64,000 nucleotides of DNA from Nocardia sputorum (GTDB lineage Bacteria > Actinomycetota > Actinomycetes > Mycobacteriales > Mycobacteriaceae): positions 6,696,001-6,760,000 of the forward strand of contig NZ_AP026978.1 in the NCBI RefSeq assembly GCF_027924405.1, read 5' to 3'. Position 1 is the stretch's first letter, and each line of letters starts with the position of its first letter. The notes beneath the pieces are model-generated. The model was given only the letters and a program-made list of their open reading frames with translations. It was not told where the DNA came from and searched no databases. The position numbers and the translations under genes were made by a program. Below are positions 42,791 to 51,430 of this stretch, piece by piece.

Positions 42791-45085
42791 TCAGCTGTCA
42801 GCGTCGGTCTTTCGCTCAGCCGCTCCCGCAACGACATTGCGGTCCCCATCCGGTCCGCTGCCGGTGCCCGCGTCGGCGAACGCGCGGGCGTAGCGGGTTC
42901 CGGCCAAGAGCAGGAGGATGCCGACGATCAGGAACGCCGCGACGCGGACCAAGCCGTCGAGAGTGGCCAGGTCGAAGAGGAACAGTTTCGCCAAGGCGGC
43001 TGCGGTGACCAGGAGACCGGAGCCCAAGGCTAGTTTGGCGACCGCGGGCGCGTCGGCGAGTTCGCGCAGTCCGAACAGGAGCGCGCCGGTCGCGGCCGCC
43101 ATCCAGAGGATGGTGGCGGCGCTGTGGCCGAGGAGGAACCCGTTCGGCGTGCCGGTCGCGACGCCGAGGGAGACCGTCGTCGCGGTCACCGCGTAGAGTC
43201 CCGCGACGCTGGCGGCGATCCACGGCCACGCACTACCCCCGGCAAGGCCCGGCAGTCGCCGCGCGCACCACAGCGCCGCGGCCACCACACCGAGGGCCAG
43301 TACCGCCCCGAGCACGGTCGCCACACCGAGGCTCGCCTCCGAGCGATGCTGCGAAGCGAGGATTTCGGGGCTCGCGACGTTCAGCAACGCGAAGCCGCCG
43401 AGCACCGCGAACGCCGTGCCGAGGCCCGCCGCCGGACGCGACCTCCGCTGGCCCGCCACGCCGAGGAAGACCAACGCCACCAGGAACAGAGCCGTGGGCA
43501 GTGTTCGCGTCTCGGTCGCGCCGACGCACGCCTCGAGCAGCGCGATCGAGCCCGCGAGGGCGGCAACGAGAGCGGTATGCCCCGGAACCCGCAGCAGCGC
43601 GTTCAGTTTCGGCACCAATGTCACCGCAGCGACGAGTAAGAGCACCGTCGCGATGATCGACGCCACCGTCACCGTGACGACTCGTTGCTCGTACATCCCC
43701 GGAGCGACCAGGATCGGCACGAGCGCCGCCGCCATCGTCAGCGAGGCGGTGAGATCGGCGGGTCGGTGCCGGACGACGACGATCGTCCCGGCGACTCCGG
43801 CCAGCGCGACCGCCGCGGCGGCCACGAGCACCCAAGCGCGCTCCGCGTCCGCGGGCGTACCGAGGACGGCCCCCGCGACGAACGCGAGCGTCGCCAGTAC
43901 GGCCGGCAATGTCCGTGCCACGTGCAGATACGGCCAGTTCCGGGCCAATTGCACCGGCACGCAGGCGCACTGCAACACGATCAAGAACGCGAGGAGCACC
44001 GGCCGCGTGGTGAGCACTGGAGACAGCGCCGCCGCGGCGAGCACGACCAGCACCGCCAAGGGCTGTGCGCGCCATCGCATCGCCAGCCCGATGCCAGCGG
44101 CAGCGACACCGAAGGCGACGGCGAGCCCGAACACCGGGTGCAGCCAGTGGTAGACGGCCGTCACCGCGATGACGTCGAGGTAAGCGCCCGCGATACCGGT
44201 GACGGCCAGCGCGATACCGCCGACCCGTCCGCCGGTCCGCTGGAAGACCCGCACGCCCGCGCCCACCAACGCGGCCGAGAACACCGCACCGGCAAGGACT
44301 CTCGGCACCGGCCCGAAGAACCCCGCCTGCGCGGCCAAGACCAGCAGCATCGCGACGCCGATCAACGTCACCGCGACACCGGCCAGCGCCAAGATCCGGC
44401 TGATCACGCCGTCGCGCTGCCACCACGGCGTGTGCGGCACCGGTGGCCTCGCGCGCGGTGGGACGGGAGGACGAGGCGGCATCGGCCCCTGCGCGTTCGG
44501 CGGCCAGGGAGCGCCACCCCATGCGCCACTGGGCGGCGGAGCGAAGCGCGGAACGTACGCGGGCTGCGGAGGGGGAACCGGCATACCGGTCGTCGGCGAA
44601 TGGCCCGGCCAAGGCGGCATCACCGGTGGGACGGCACCGGACGGGGCGCGCTCCGATCCCGCGTGTACCTCGCCGATGTTCCCGTGTACCCCGCCGGTGT
44701 CTCCGTGTACCCCGCCGGTGGTCCCGTGGGCCGCACCGGACTCACTCGCATCGGAACGGCCGCCCACGGACGCATCGGCCCCACCCGGCGGCACCGCGAC
44801 AGGACTACCGGGCGCATCGGATGCCGCTGCACCGGGAACTTCGAGTGCCTGGCCGCCGGTTCCGCCTGGCTCCGAGGGCCGCGATACCGAACCGCTCGCT
44901 CCTCCGGGCATGCGCGCACTCGATGTCCTGGATGCGCCGGAATCCCCCTGGTCGCCGCTGGTCTCCGCGGTGACCTGCTCACGCAGCAGATCCAGGTCCC
45001 GTCCGAGCATGCCCAGCTGCGTTCCCAGGGTGGTGAACTCGCCGGAGAGCCGCGCGAGCAGCGCCGGATCGATGGAGGTAGTCAT
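42791..45085 (-). CDS. DUF2339-like polytopic membrane protein
   Basis: A 764-residue protein with a coiled-coil N-terminus (LARLSGEFTTLGTQLGMLGRD), a long Gly/Pro/Ser-rich disordered part (residues about 45-225) and then some 18-20 closely packed membrane helices to the end. This resembles the DUF2339 predicted membrane protein family, of unknown function. The linker contains a short tandem repeat (GGVHGDTGGVHGNIGEVHAG) encoded by three 21-bp units near 44670-44730. The ATG at 45085 is used; an upstream frame lacks sense. It is convergent with mmpL3, but a link to mycolate export is not shown. It has 142 bp upstream with nothing obvious. Confidence 0.7.
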   Translation of the reverse strand: MTTSIDPALLARLSGEFTTLGTQLGMLGRDLDLLREQVTAETSGDQGDSGASRTSSARMPGGASGSVSRPSEPGGTGGQALEVPGAAASDAPGSPVAVPPGGADASVGGRSDASESGAAHGTTGGVHGDTGGVHGNIGEVHAGSERAPSGAVPPVMPPWPGHSPTTGMPVPPPQPAYVPRFAPPPSGAWGGAPWPPNAQGPMPPRPPVPPRARPPVPHTPWWQRDGVISRILALAGVAVTLIGVAMLLVLAAQAGFFGPVPRVLAGAVFSAALVGAGVRVFQRTGGRVGGIALAVTGIAGAYLDVIAVTAVYHWLHPVFGLAVAFGVAAAGIGLAMRWRAQPLAVLVVLAAAALSPVLTTRPVLLAFLIVLQCACVPVQLARNWPYLHVARTLPAVLATLAFVAGAVLGTPADAERAWVLVAAAAVALAGVAGTIVVVRHRPADLTASLTMAAALVPILVAPGMYEQRVVTVTVASIIATVLLLVAAVTLVPKLNALLRVPGHTALVAALAGSIALLEACVGATETRTLPTALFLVALVFLGVAGQRRSRPAAGLGTAFAVLGGFALLNVASPEILASQHRSEASLGVATVLGAVLALGVVAAALWCARRLPGLAGGSAWPWIAASVAGLYAVTATTVSLGVATGTPNGFLLGHSAATILWMAAATGALLFGLRELADAPAVAKLALGSGLLVTAAALAKLFLFDLATLDGLVRVAAFLIVGILLLLAGTRYARAFADAGTGSGPDGDRNVVAGAAERKTDADS

Positions 45086-45227
45086 GCGTTCATGCTGGTT
45101 TCCGCGCCGCGCGCGGGCATGAGTAGTTACCCCTGGTAGACGGACGGGTTCTACCCGGCTGTCCGGCCGTCCCGCCCGACCGGCCCGCACCCGGGGCAGT
45201 CGGATGCGGACCGGTCGCGCCAGGTGG

Positions 45228-45680
45228 TCAGTGCGCGCGCAATCCGATCACCTCGTGCACGGCGTCGATCACCGCGCCGCGCGGCGGCATGCGCAGGACA
45301 CCCGGCGCCGGTTCGCCCGCCCAATGCCAGCCGAGCGACGAATCGGAGCTGGGAAGCAGCACGATGCGACCGCCGGGGACCACGGTGACCCCGTGACCGG
45401 CGAGGCAGCGCCGGACCGGGACCTCCACCGGCCGAGCCGGGCTCGGGGGCGTGACGAGAAAGGTCCAGGCGCGTTCGCCCGGGTCGGCGATCACGGGGGC
45501 GGTGTGCTGGCGGTTCAACGGAGCCAGAACTTTCCGGCCCAGTTCCGGCGGCATGACGATCGCCCCGATGATGGAGCCGGTGGTGATGATCGGGCGTCCG
45601 GCGAGAAGCTGGACCGGAAGCCCGTAGGTATGCCGCAGCAGATGTGCGACTTCATGGGGTGTGTGACAGCCCTCGAACAT
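45228..45680 (-). CDS. Small protein divergent from the XRE regulator; possibly prim-pol-like
   Basis: About 150 residues, not firmly recognised. The pattern GRPIITTGSIIGAIVMPPELGRKVLAPLNRQ, a GERAWTFLV strand and GGRIVLLPSS resembles the short actinobacterial proteins annotated as bifunctional DNA primase/polymerase-like N-terminal domains. The catalytic acidic residues of a primase are not evident, so any such activity is doubtful. The N-terminus (MFEGCHTPHEVAHLLRHTYG) is helical. ATG 45680, with GGAG 7 nt before, is chosen among three Met codons. It is divergent from the XRE regulator across 372 bp and may be a partner or target. Confidence 0.5.
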   Translation of the reverse strand: MFEGCHTPHEVAHLLRHTYGLPVQLLAGRPIITTGSIIGAIVMPPELGRKVLAPLNRQHTAPVIADPGERAWTFLVTPPSPARPVEVPVRRCLAGHGVTVVPGGRIVLLPSSDSSLGWHWAGEPAPGVLRMPPRGAVIDAVHEVIGLRAH

Positions 45681-46052
45681 CGCTCTACTCCGCATCATGA
45701 GAGCCGAATTCGGTCATAACGGCGGACTTTCGGCATAGCAACTCGCGCCGGTCGCGCATCCTTGTTCCGGTGTTCGCGGGCCGTGCGCTGACGCGGCGTT
45801 CCGATCGAATCGCGCTGTGGCGCGCCGGTCGCGTGGTCCGTGCACCAGGCCGCCACGCGCGATCGGCGCGCCCGGCCTGCACGGTGGTATTCGGCATGGT
45901 TTTCATCGCCGCCGCCCTTTGCAGTCAAAGTTGCAGAAAGGCAACGGTATTCCAACCAGCAGCGAACGAGTCGTACGCAATGTCCCACTCCGGTAGTCGC
46001 GGATAACATAGCGTCGTACTCTGAAACCCAGATTTAACAAAAGGACTTGGGT
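45681..46052. other. Divergent intergenic region, small protein / XRE regulator
   Basis: A 372-bp gap. It holds a GC-rich stretch up to 45900, then AT-richer promoter-like sequence with a small hairpin (GTTGC/GCAAC at 45929-45944) and TAACAT near 46006. The regulator has an AAGGA site, so its mRNA has a leader. I see no gene, though short frames span it. Confidence 0.45.
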
Positions 46053-47243
46053 ATGGACGACTCGTCGATCGGAGTTCGGATCCGTCAGTTCCGCGGGAAG
46101 GCGCTCACGCAGCGCCAACTCGCCGATCAGGCGGGTGTCAGTGTGGATCTGGTGCGCAAACTCGAGCAGGGCGGCCGGCAGACCGCATCCATCGCCAGCT
46201 TGCAGAAGATCGCGCGCGCCTTGGACGTGGACATCGCCGACTTGATCGGCAAGCGCCAAGGCGTGCCGTCCGCCAACCCGGACGCGGGCATCGTGGCGAT
46301 CCGCCGCGCCCTGACGCCGGTCGACGACCTCTTGGGCGAAACCAAGGAGGAGGAGGCGGTCACTCTCGACGACGGCCGCCGCGCGGTCGAATACGCCTGG
46401 GGCGCCTACTGGTCCGGCCGCTACGAACTGCTGACCTCGATCCTGCCGCCCGGATTGACCCAGCTCCGCGCCACCGTGCACGCCGCGCGCAACGGTTCGG
46501 TCGCGCCCGCCAACGAGTTGCTGGCCCGGATGTACTGGGTGACCGGGTGCACGCTGGTGCATCTCGGCCAGACCGATCCGGCGTTCCTGGCGATCCGGCA
46601 GGCGCTCGCGGCCGCCGAGCTGGGCAGCGATCCCCTGCTGCTGGCCACCATCCGCGGATCGGTGGCCTGGCAGTTGCTGGTGCAGGGCCGCTACGACGAG
46701 TCACGCGGCGTCGCGCTGAACGCGGCCGCGGCTCTGGAGCCCTCCGGCGAGGTCACACCGATGCACCTGTCCGCCTACGGCTCACTGGTGTTGCAGGGCG
46801 CGACCGCGGCGGGCCGGGCGCAGGACGTGCACGACGCGTTGTCCCTGGTGGAGGCCGCGAGCGAGATCGCCCTTCGGATCGGCGCGGATCGGCAGGACTA
46901 CGAGACGTATTTCGGCCCGTCTCAGGTCGTCATGCAGACGGTCGACGTCAACGTCTCCTCGGAGCGCTACCCGGAGGCGCTGGCCGCCGCCAAGGACATG
47001 CCGGCCAACGGCAGTCTCCCGCAGGCGTCCCGGGCCCGGCACCTCGCCGACACGGCGGTCGCGCTGACCCGCACCGGCCGGCATCAGCGTGCGCTGGACG
47101 CCTTGCTCACCGCGGAACGGGTGGGCGGCGCGGACTGGCTGAAATACCAGACCCTGCCCCGGCATATCGTGTCCGAACTGCTCGACCACGATCGGAAGGT
47201 GCCGTTGCGCGCGTTCGCCCGCCGGATCGGGGTCAACACCTAG
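46053..47243 (+). CDS. XRE-family regulator with TPR-like C-terminal domain
   Basis: A 396-residue transcription regulator. Residues about 8-65 form a Cro/C1 helix-turn-helix (LTQRQLADQAGVSVDLVRKLE, IASLQKIARALDVDIADLIG). The rest is a helical repeat region (TPR-like pairs such as ARMYWVTGCTLVHLGQTDPA, RHLADTAVALTRTGRHQRAL). Such regulators are abundant in Nocardia and Streptomyces and may sense a peptide or partner protein through the repeats. ATG 46053 has AAGGA 8 nt upstream. The stop overlaps that of the MerR gene by 4 bp (CTAG). The divergent small protein gene is its most likely partner. Confidence 0.83.
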   Translation: MDDSSIGVRIRQFRGKALTQRQLADQAGVSVDLVRKLEQGGRQTASIASLQKIARALDVDIADLIGKRQGVPSANPDAGIVAIRRALTPVDDLLGETKEEEAVTLDDGRRAVEYAWGAYWSGRYELLTSILPPGLTQLRATVHAARNGSVAPANELLARMYWVTGCTLVHLGQTDPAFLAIRQALAAAELGSDPLLLATIRGSVAWQLLVQGRYDESRGVALNAAAALEPSGEVTPMHLSAYGSLVLQGATAAGRAQDVHDALSLVEAASEIALRIGADRQDYETYFGPSQVVMQTVDVNVSSERYPEALAAAKDMPANGSLPQASRARHLADTAVALTRTGRHQRALDALLTAERVGGADWLKYQTLPRHIVSELLDHDRKVPLRAFARRIGVNT

Positions 47244-47608
47244 GCCGAGGACCGCTCGTCGGCTCGTTCGATCACCTCGTCCAGTACCTCGCGCGAGCGC
47301 ACGAGATCGTTGATGGTCCGGGTGATCCGCTCCCGTTCGGTCTGCAGTTCGGCGACCAGCGCCGGGGTGGCGTACTCGTTGGGACCGCCGTCCGCGTCGC
47401 GCATGCAGGGCAGGATGCGTGCGATCTTCTTGCTGGTGAGTCCCGCCGCGAGCAACTCCTGGATGTGGATGACCCGGTCCACCGCCCGCTCCGGATAGTC
47501 TCGATGACCTCCGGGCGTGCGATCGGAGGCCAGCATGCCCTGCTGCTCGTAGTACCGCAGCGACCGTTCACTCACGCCGGTGCGCTCGGCAAGTTCCCCG
47601 ATTCGCAT
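47240..47608 (-). CDS. MerR-family transcriptional regulator
   Basis: A 122-residue MerR protein: N-terminal winged helix (MRIGELAERTGVSERSLRYY, then GMLASDRTPGGHRDYPERAV) and a C-terminal dimerisation coiled coil (ALVAELQTERERITRTINDLV). A Cys occurs in RILPCMRDADGG, but a metal or redox role is not evident. It is divergent from the old-yellow-enzyme gene, whose promoter has the long spacer and dyad typical of MerR targets. It probably activates that gene in response to an electrophile or drug, by analogy with similar pairs. Confidence 0.9.
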   Translation of the reverse strand: MRIGELAERTGVSERSLRYYEQQGMLASDRTPGGHRDYPERAVDRVIHIQELLAAGLTSKKIARILPCMRDADGGPNEYATPALVAELQTERERITRTINDLVRSREVLDEVIERADERSSA

Positions 47609-47634
47609 GCGTCACCTGGCCTTTCCCGTTCCGG

Positions 47635-47667
47635 CTTGAATCTCACATCAGTGTCAAGTTTTACCGT
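47635..47667 (+). promoter_or_regulatory. MerR-type promoter with long spacer and dyad
   Basis: CTTGA (47635-47639) and TCAAG (47654-47658) form a dyad spaced by 14 bp. TTGAAT (47636-47641) as -35 and TACCGT (47662-47667) as -10 are 20 bp apart, the stretched spacing on which MerR activators act. The -10 ends 6 nt before the ATG at 47674, so the mRNA is probably leaderless. Confidence 0.6.
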
Positions 47668-47673
47668 ATCAAC

Positions 47674-48786
47674 ATGACGAACGCAGCGGATTCCGCCCTC
47701 TTTCAGCCCGTGCCCCTCGGCTCCCTGGTGCTGCCGCACCGTCTCGCGATGGCGCCGATGACCCGCAACCGCGCCGCGGCCGACGGGACGCCGTCCCCGC
47801 TCATGGCGACCTACTACGCCCAGCGCGCGAGCTCGGGCTTGATCATCGCCGAGGCGACCACGCCGAACCGGGTGGGCCAGACCTACGCGAACATCCCCGG
47901 CATCTACACCGACGCGCACATCGCGGGGTGGCGTGCGGTGACCGACGCCGTCTCGGCGGCGGGCGGGCGTATGTTCCTGCAACTACAGCACGGCGGCCGG
48001 GTCGGCCATCCGGACAACAGCGGCCTGACCCCGATGGCGCCCTCATCGATTCCGCTACCGGAACCCATCCACACCCCCAGCGGCGCGCAGGATGCCGTTG
48101 TGCCGCTGGAGATGTCCACCGCTGATATCCAAGCCACCGTCGCCGATTTCGTCTCCGCAGCCCGAAACGCCATCGCGGCCGGATTCGCCGGGGTGGAGGT
48201 GCACAGCGCGAACGGTTATCTGCTGCATCAATTCCTCGCGCAGAACACCAACCGGCGCACCGATTCCTACGGCGGAAGCGTGACCAACCGCATCCGCTTC
48301 ACGGTGGAAGTGGTCGAGGCGGTCGCCGACGCGATCGGCGCCGAGCGCGTCGGTGTGCGGATCTCCCCCGCAGTCACCGTCAACGGCGTCGACGAGGGCG
48401 ACACCGAGGAGATCTATCCCGCACTCGTCTCGGCGCTGGCGGACCGGGGCCTCGCCTACCTGCACTACGTCTTCGCCGACCCGGATCAGCCCCTGTTCCG
48501 GCGGATTCGGGCGCTGTGGCCGGGCGTCCTGATCGCCAACCCGAAGCTGGGCTGGGGTGTCCCGCTGCCCGAGGACGGCGGCGGGCGTGCCGCGCAGCGC
48601 CTGCTCGCCGGTGGCGCGGACGTGATCGCGCTGGGCCGTTCCTTCCTGGCCAACCCCGATCTGGTCGAGCGGTTGCGCACGGGCGCGCCGCTGAACCCGG
48701 TTCGCGAGGCGCACCTGATGTACGTGGGTGGCGCGGAGGGCTACACCGACTACCCGACGCTGGCCGCGGTGCCGACCGCCGTCTGA
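47674..48786 (+). CDS. Alkene reductase, old yellow enzyme family
   Basis: A 370-residue FMN-dependent NAD(P)H:flavin oxidoreductase that reduces activated C=C bonds of enones, maleimides or nitro-olefins. The TIM-barrel features are complete: LAMAPMTRNRA (FMN site), FLQLQHGGRVGHP, the substrate His-x2-Asn in GVEVHSANGYLLHQFLA, DSYGGSVTNRIRF, and the phosphate loop ALGRSFLANPDL. It is divergent from the MerR gene and likely its target, which fits a detoxification role for electrophiles. The start ATG 47674 is set by the promoter. Its stop is 9 bp from the end of the convergent DUF1707 gene. Confidence 0.93.
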   Translation: MTNAADSALFQPVPLGSLVLPHRLAMAPMTRNRAAADGTPSPLMATYYAQRASSGLIIAEATTPNRVGQTYANIPGIYTDAHIAGWRAVTDAVSAAGGRMFLQLQHGGRVGHPDNSGLTPMAPSSIPLPEPIHTPSGAQDAVVPLEMSTADIQATVADFVSAARNAIAAGFAGVEVHSANGYLLHQFLAQNTNRRTDSYGGSVTNRIRFTVEVVEAVADAIGAERVGVRISPAVTVNGVDEGDTEEIYPALVSALADRGLAYLHYVFADPDQPLFRRIRALWPGVLIANPKLGWGVPLPEDGGGRAAQRLLAGGADVIALGRSFLANPDLVERLRTGAPLNPVREAHLMYVGGAEGYTDYPTLAAVPTAV

Positions 48787-48795
48787 CCCGGCCGC

Positions 48796-49479
48796 TCAGC
48801 GACCGATCAACCGGCGCCACTGCGCGATGAACGGATGTTTCGCGGTGACCGATCCGAAGCGCATCTTGCCGTGCACGACCAGATGCAACGGGCCCAGCGG
48901 CGGCCCGGTACGCACCTTGTTGTTCACGCTGGAACCGATCAGCTCCAGCCCGTTCAGGTCGACGGTGGCCTCCGCGGGCACGGTCAGGGTGATCGAACCG
49001 AAGAAGTCGTCGACCCGCAGCTCCACCACTTGGGTCGACATGATCGCCTCGGTGAAATCCAAGGTGACCCCGGACAGCCAGTTGTTCAGATGCAGCGTGG
49101 GCGGCACCTGCCACGCGCCGCGACGGTTCACGCCGGACAGGCGCGAACGGATCACGCTGCCCGTGGCGTTCGAGCCCGGAGCCTGCCTGGCGTAAGCGGG
49201 CGAGGAGTTCACGAAGGCCGACGGCGGCGCGGCGGGCTGCCCGACCAGGCGGACGCCGGGCAGATCGATGAGGACGGCGTTCAGTTCGCCGCGCGTCCTG
49301 GCGGCCAGCGCGGTGTCCATCCGCTCGGTGAACTCGCCGAGCGAGAGCATGCCGAGGCCGACCGCGCGCTGCAACAGTTGACCGACGTGTTCGCGTTCGG
49401 CGTCCGACACGCGCAGTTCCCGATCGCCCACCGCGCCGCCGGAGCCGACCGCGTTCGATACCGATTCGGGCCCGCCCAT
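48796..49479 (-). CDS. DUF1707 (SHOCT-like) protein with LiaF-like C-terminus
   Basis: A 227-residue protein. Residues about 18-70 are the DUF1707 domain (DRELRVSDAEREHVGQLLQR, LSLGEFTERMDTALAARTRGE, DLPG). The C-terminal 130 residues form a beta-helix-like repeat similar to LiaF/DUF2154 cell-wall-stress proteins (TQVVELRVDDFFGSITLTVP, VRTGPPLGPLHLVVHGKMRFG). No membrane helix is visible. A place on the same strand after the response regulator and kinase genes fits an envelope-stress role, but they are separated by 72 bp. Function unknown. Confidence 0.78.
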   Translation of the reverse strand: MGGPESVSNAVGSGGAVGDRELRVSDAEREHVGQLLQRAVGLGMLSLGEFTERMDTALAARTRGELNAVLIDLPGVRLVGQPAAPPSAFVNSSPAYARQAPGSNATGSVIRSRLSGVNRRGAWQVPPTLHLNNWLSGVTLDFTEAIMSTQVVELRVDDFFGSITLTVPAEATVDLNGLELIGSSVNNKVRTGPPLGPLHLVVHGKMRFGSVTAKHPFIAQWRRLIGR

Positions 49480-49551
49480 GCGACCGAGGTTACCGAGCCG
49501 GGGGCAACGACCGCATCAGGGCGATCCCTGATTCGGGGGCGTCCGCCCGGA

Positions 49552-50217
49552 TCACTCGAGCCCCTGTTCGATGGCGTAGCGGGTCAGCTCCACCCGGTTC
49601 GCCAGTTGCAGCTTGCGCAATGTCGCCTGCACATGGTTCTCGACGGTGCGATGGCTCAGTCCCAGCCGTGTCGCGATCTGCTTGGCGGACAGCCCTTTCG
49701 CCACCATTCGCAGGACCTCGGTCTCGCGCTCGGTGAGCGCGGGCCGGTGCGGCTCGTCCGGCTGCGCCGGCGCGGTCGCCATCCGCCGGTACTCGCCGAG
49801 CACGAGTCCGGCCAGGCCGGGAGTGAACACCGCTTGACCAGCGGCGGTGGCGTGCACGGCGTCGACCAGTTCGGCCGCCGACGCGCTCTTGACCAGGTAG
49901 CCCGTGGCGCCCGCCTTGATCGCGTCGAGCACGTCGTCGCGCTCGGCCGAGGCCGAGAGCACCAGCACCCGGCTCTGCGGAGACACCCGCAGCACCTCGG
50001 CGGTGGCCTGGGCGCCGTTGCCGTCGGGCAGCTGCATGTCCATCAGCACCACGTCCGGGCGCACCGCCGCCGCGCGCCTGCCCGCCGCGGCGACACCGTC
50101 TGCCGTGGCCGTCACCCGGAATCCTGCCTCGGTGAGGTCGCGGGAGACGCCGTCCCGCCACATCGGGTGGTCGTCCACCACCATCACCGAGGTGGATCCG
50201 TCCGCCTGGTCTGTCAT
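49552..50217 (-). CDS. LuxR/NarL-family response regulator, MacR-like
   Basis: A 221-residue two-component regulator. The receiver domain has the acidic pair in VMVVDDHPMWRDG, the phospho-Asp in VVLMDMQLPDG and the Lys in GYLVKSAS. The C-terminal LuxR helix-turn-helix reads LTERETEVLRMVAKGLSAKQ and HRTVENHVQATLRKL. ATG 50217 has GGGAGG upstream. It follows the sensor kinase gene by 19 bp on the same strand and is surely its partner. The kinase has the build of the MacS family, so MacR is a reasonable label; its targets are not visible here. Confidence 0.88.
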   Translation of the reverse strand: MTDQADGSTSVMVVDDHPMWRDGVSRDLTEAGFRVTATADGVAAAGRRAAAVRPDVVLMDMQLPDGNGAQATAEVLRVSPQSRVLVLSASAERDDVLDAIKAGATGYLVKSASAAELVDAVHATAAGQAVFTPGLAGLVLGEYRRMATAPAQPDEPHRPALTERETEVLRMVAKGLSAKQIATRLGLSHRTVENHVQATLRKLQLANRVELTRYAIEQGLE

Positions 50218-50236
50218 CCGCGCCTCCCGTTTCCGC

Positions 50237-51430
50237 TCATCTGGGCACCCGGAATTCCCATTCGGTGCCGAACCCGACTCCGCCGTCGATCTCGGTGAGC
50301 AGGTCCGCGCTGCCGCCGAGGGCGGCGATCCGCCCGACGATCGATCGGGAAACCCCCATGCGCCCTTCGGCTTCCGCCTCGGCCAGCCGGCCCGGCGGGA
50401 TGCCGACACCATCGTCGCGCACACTGATCACCAGTTCGTCGCCGGTGTCCTCCAGCAGGACATATGCCCTCGCATCCGGCCCGGCGTGCAATTCGACATT
50501 GGACAACGCGGTGGCCACGGCGGAGGCGATCTCGTTCGCCATCCAGCGGCCTACCCGCACCGGGTCGCCGGGCGTGGACACCGACACCGTGGGGGTGGAT
50601 TGCGCTGTCAGCAGTGGACGCAGGTCGACCTCGGCTCCGCCCGCGTCGCGGTGATCGGCCTGTTCGGTGATCAGCACGCGCAGCGCCACCTCCTGCTCAC
50701 CGGCCCGCAACGCCAGTTCCTCGGTGGGACCGCCGATCTCACTGCCGCGGCGCTTGATGTAGCTGAGTACTTGCAGCACCCCGTCGTGCACCTCGCGGGA
50801 CAGCCGCTCGCGCTCCTCGGCCGCCGCGGTCAGGCGCACCGCTTGCTCCAACTGGTCCTGGGCGCGGCGCGCGGTGTTGGCGGCCAAACCGAGCGCGAGG
50901 CCCACCGAGACGAGCACCGGCACCGTCGCGTCCGTCCACACATCCTCGCCCCACTGATCGCGCACGGTCAGCGACACCGCGGCGATCAAGGCTCCGGACA
51001 GCACGCCCGCGAACGGTCCGCGCAGAATCGCCGCCCCGATCACCGCGTTGGTGGCCCACAGCGTGGTCGGCAGCGTCTGGTGGCCGTGGTACCAGCTGTA
51101 ATCGGCGACCAGGCGGGTGGCGGCCATCAGCCCGATCACGACCACGTGGTCACCGATCACCACCCAGGTGCGCAGCCGCGCGACCTCGGGAAAGTGCCAC
51201 TGCGACAGCATGATCGCCGACGCTCCCGACCACACCGCCATCAGCGCGACGAGCACCCAGCTCAACCGCTGGTTCGTGTAGTACGGCACCGAGGCGATCT
51301 GCTGGCCGACCGCGTACAGCAGCGTGACCAGGCGCAGCGCCTGCGCGGCCCGCCACAGCGGGGTGGTGGCCACGTCGGCCGAGCGCAACTCAGTCTTGCG
51401 CGCTGCCTTCGCCTGCTTGCGCGTCGTCAT
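50237..51430 (-). CDS. Sensor histidine kinase, MacS-like
   Basis: A 397-residue membrane kinase. The N-terminal half carries about six helices (LRLVTLLYAVGQQIASVP, LVALMAVWSGASAIML, VVIGLMAATRLVADY and more). The HisKA_3 phospho-acceptor is the His in RLSREVHDGVLQVLSY. The ATPase domain has ALSNVELHAG (N box), VRDDGVGIPPG (G1) and GVGFGTEWEF at the end. Such NarL-type kinases with integral membrane sensing lack a large external domain. It overlaps the end of the AI-2E transporter gene by 41 bp and precedes the response regulator, so the three are one transcript. The stimulus is unknown. Confidence 0.86.
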   Translation of the reverse strand: MTTRKQAKAARKTELRSADVATTPLWRAAQALRLVTLLYAVGQQIASVPYYTNQRLSWVLVALMAVWSGASAIMLSQWHFPEVARLRTWVVIGDHVVVIGLMAATRLVADYSWYHGHQTLPTTLWATNAVIGAAILRGPFAGVLSGALIAAVSLTVRDQWGEDVWTDATVPVLVSVGLALGLAANTARRAQDQLEQAVRLTAAAEERERLSREVHDGVLQVLSYIKRRGSEIGGPTEELALRAGEQEVALRVLITEQADHRDAGGAEVDLRPLLTAQSTPTVSVSTPGDPVRVGRWMANEIASAVATALSNVELHAGPDARAYVLLEDTGDELVISVRDDGVGIPPGRLAEAEAEGRMGVSRSIVGRIAALGGSADLLTEIDGGVGFGTEWEFRVPR

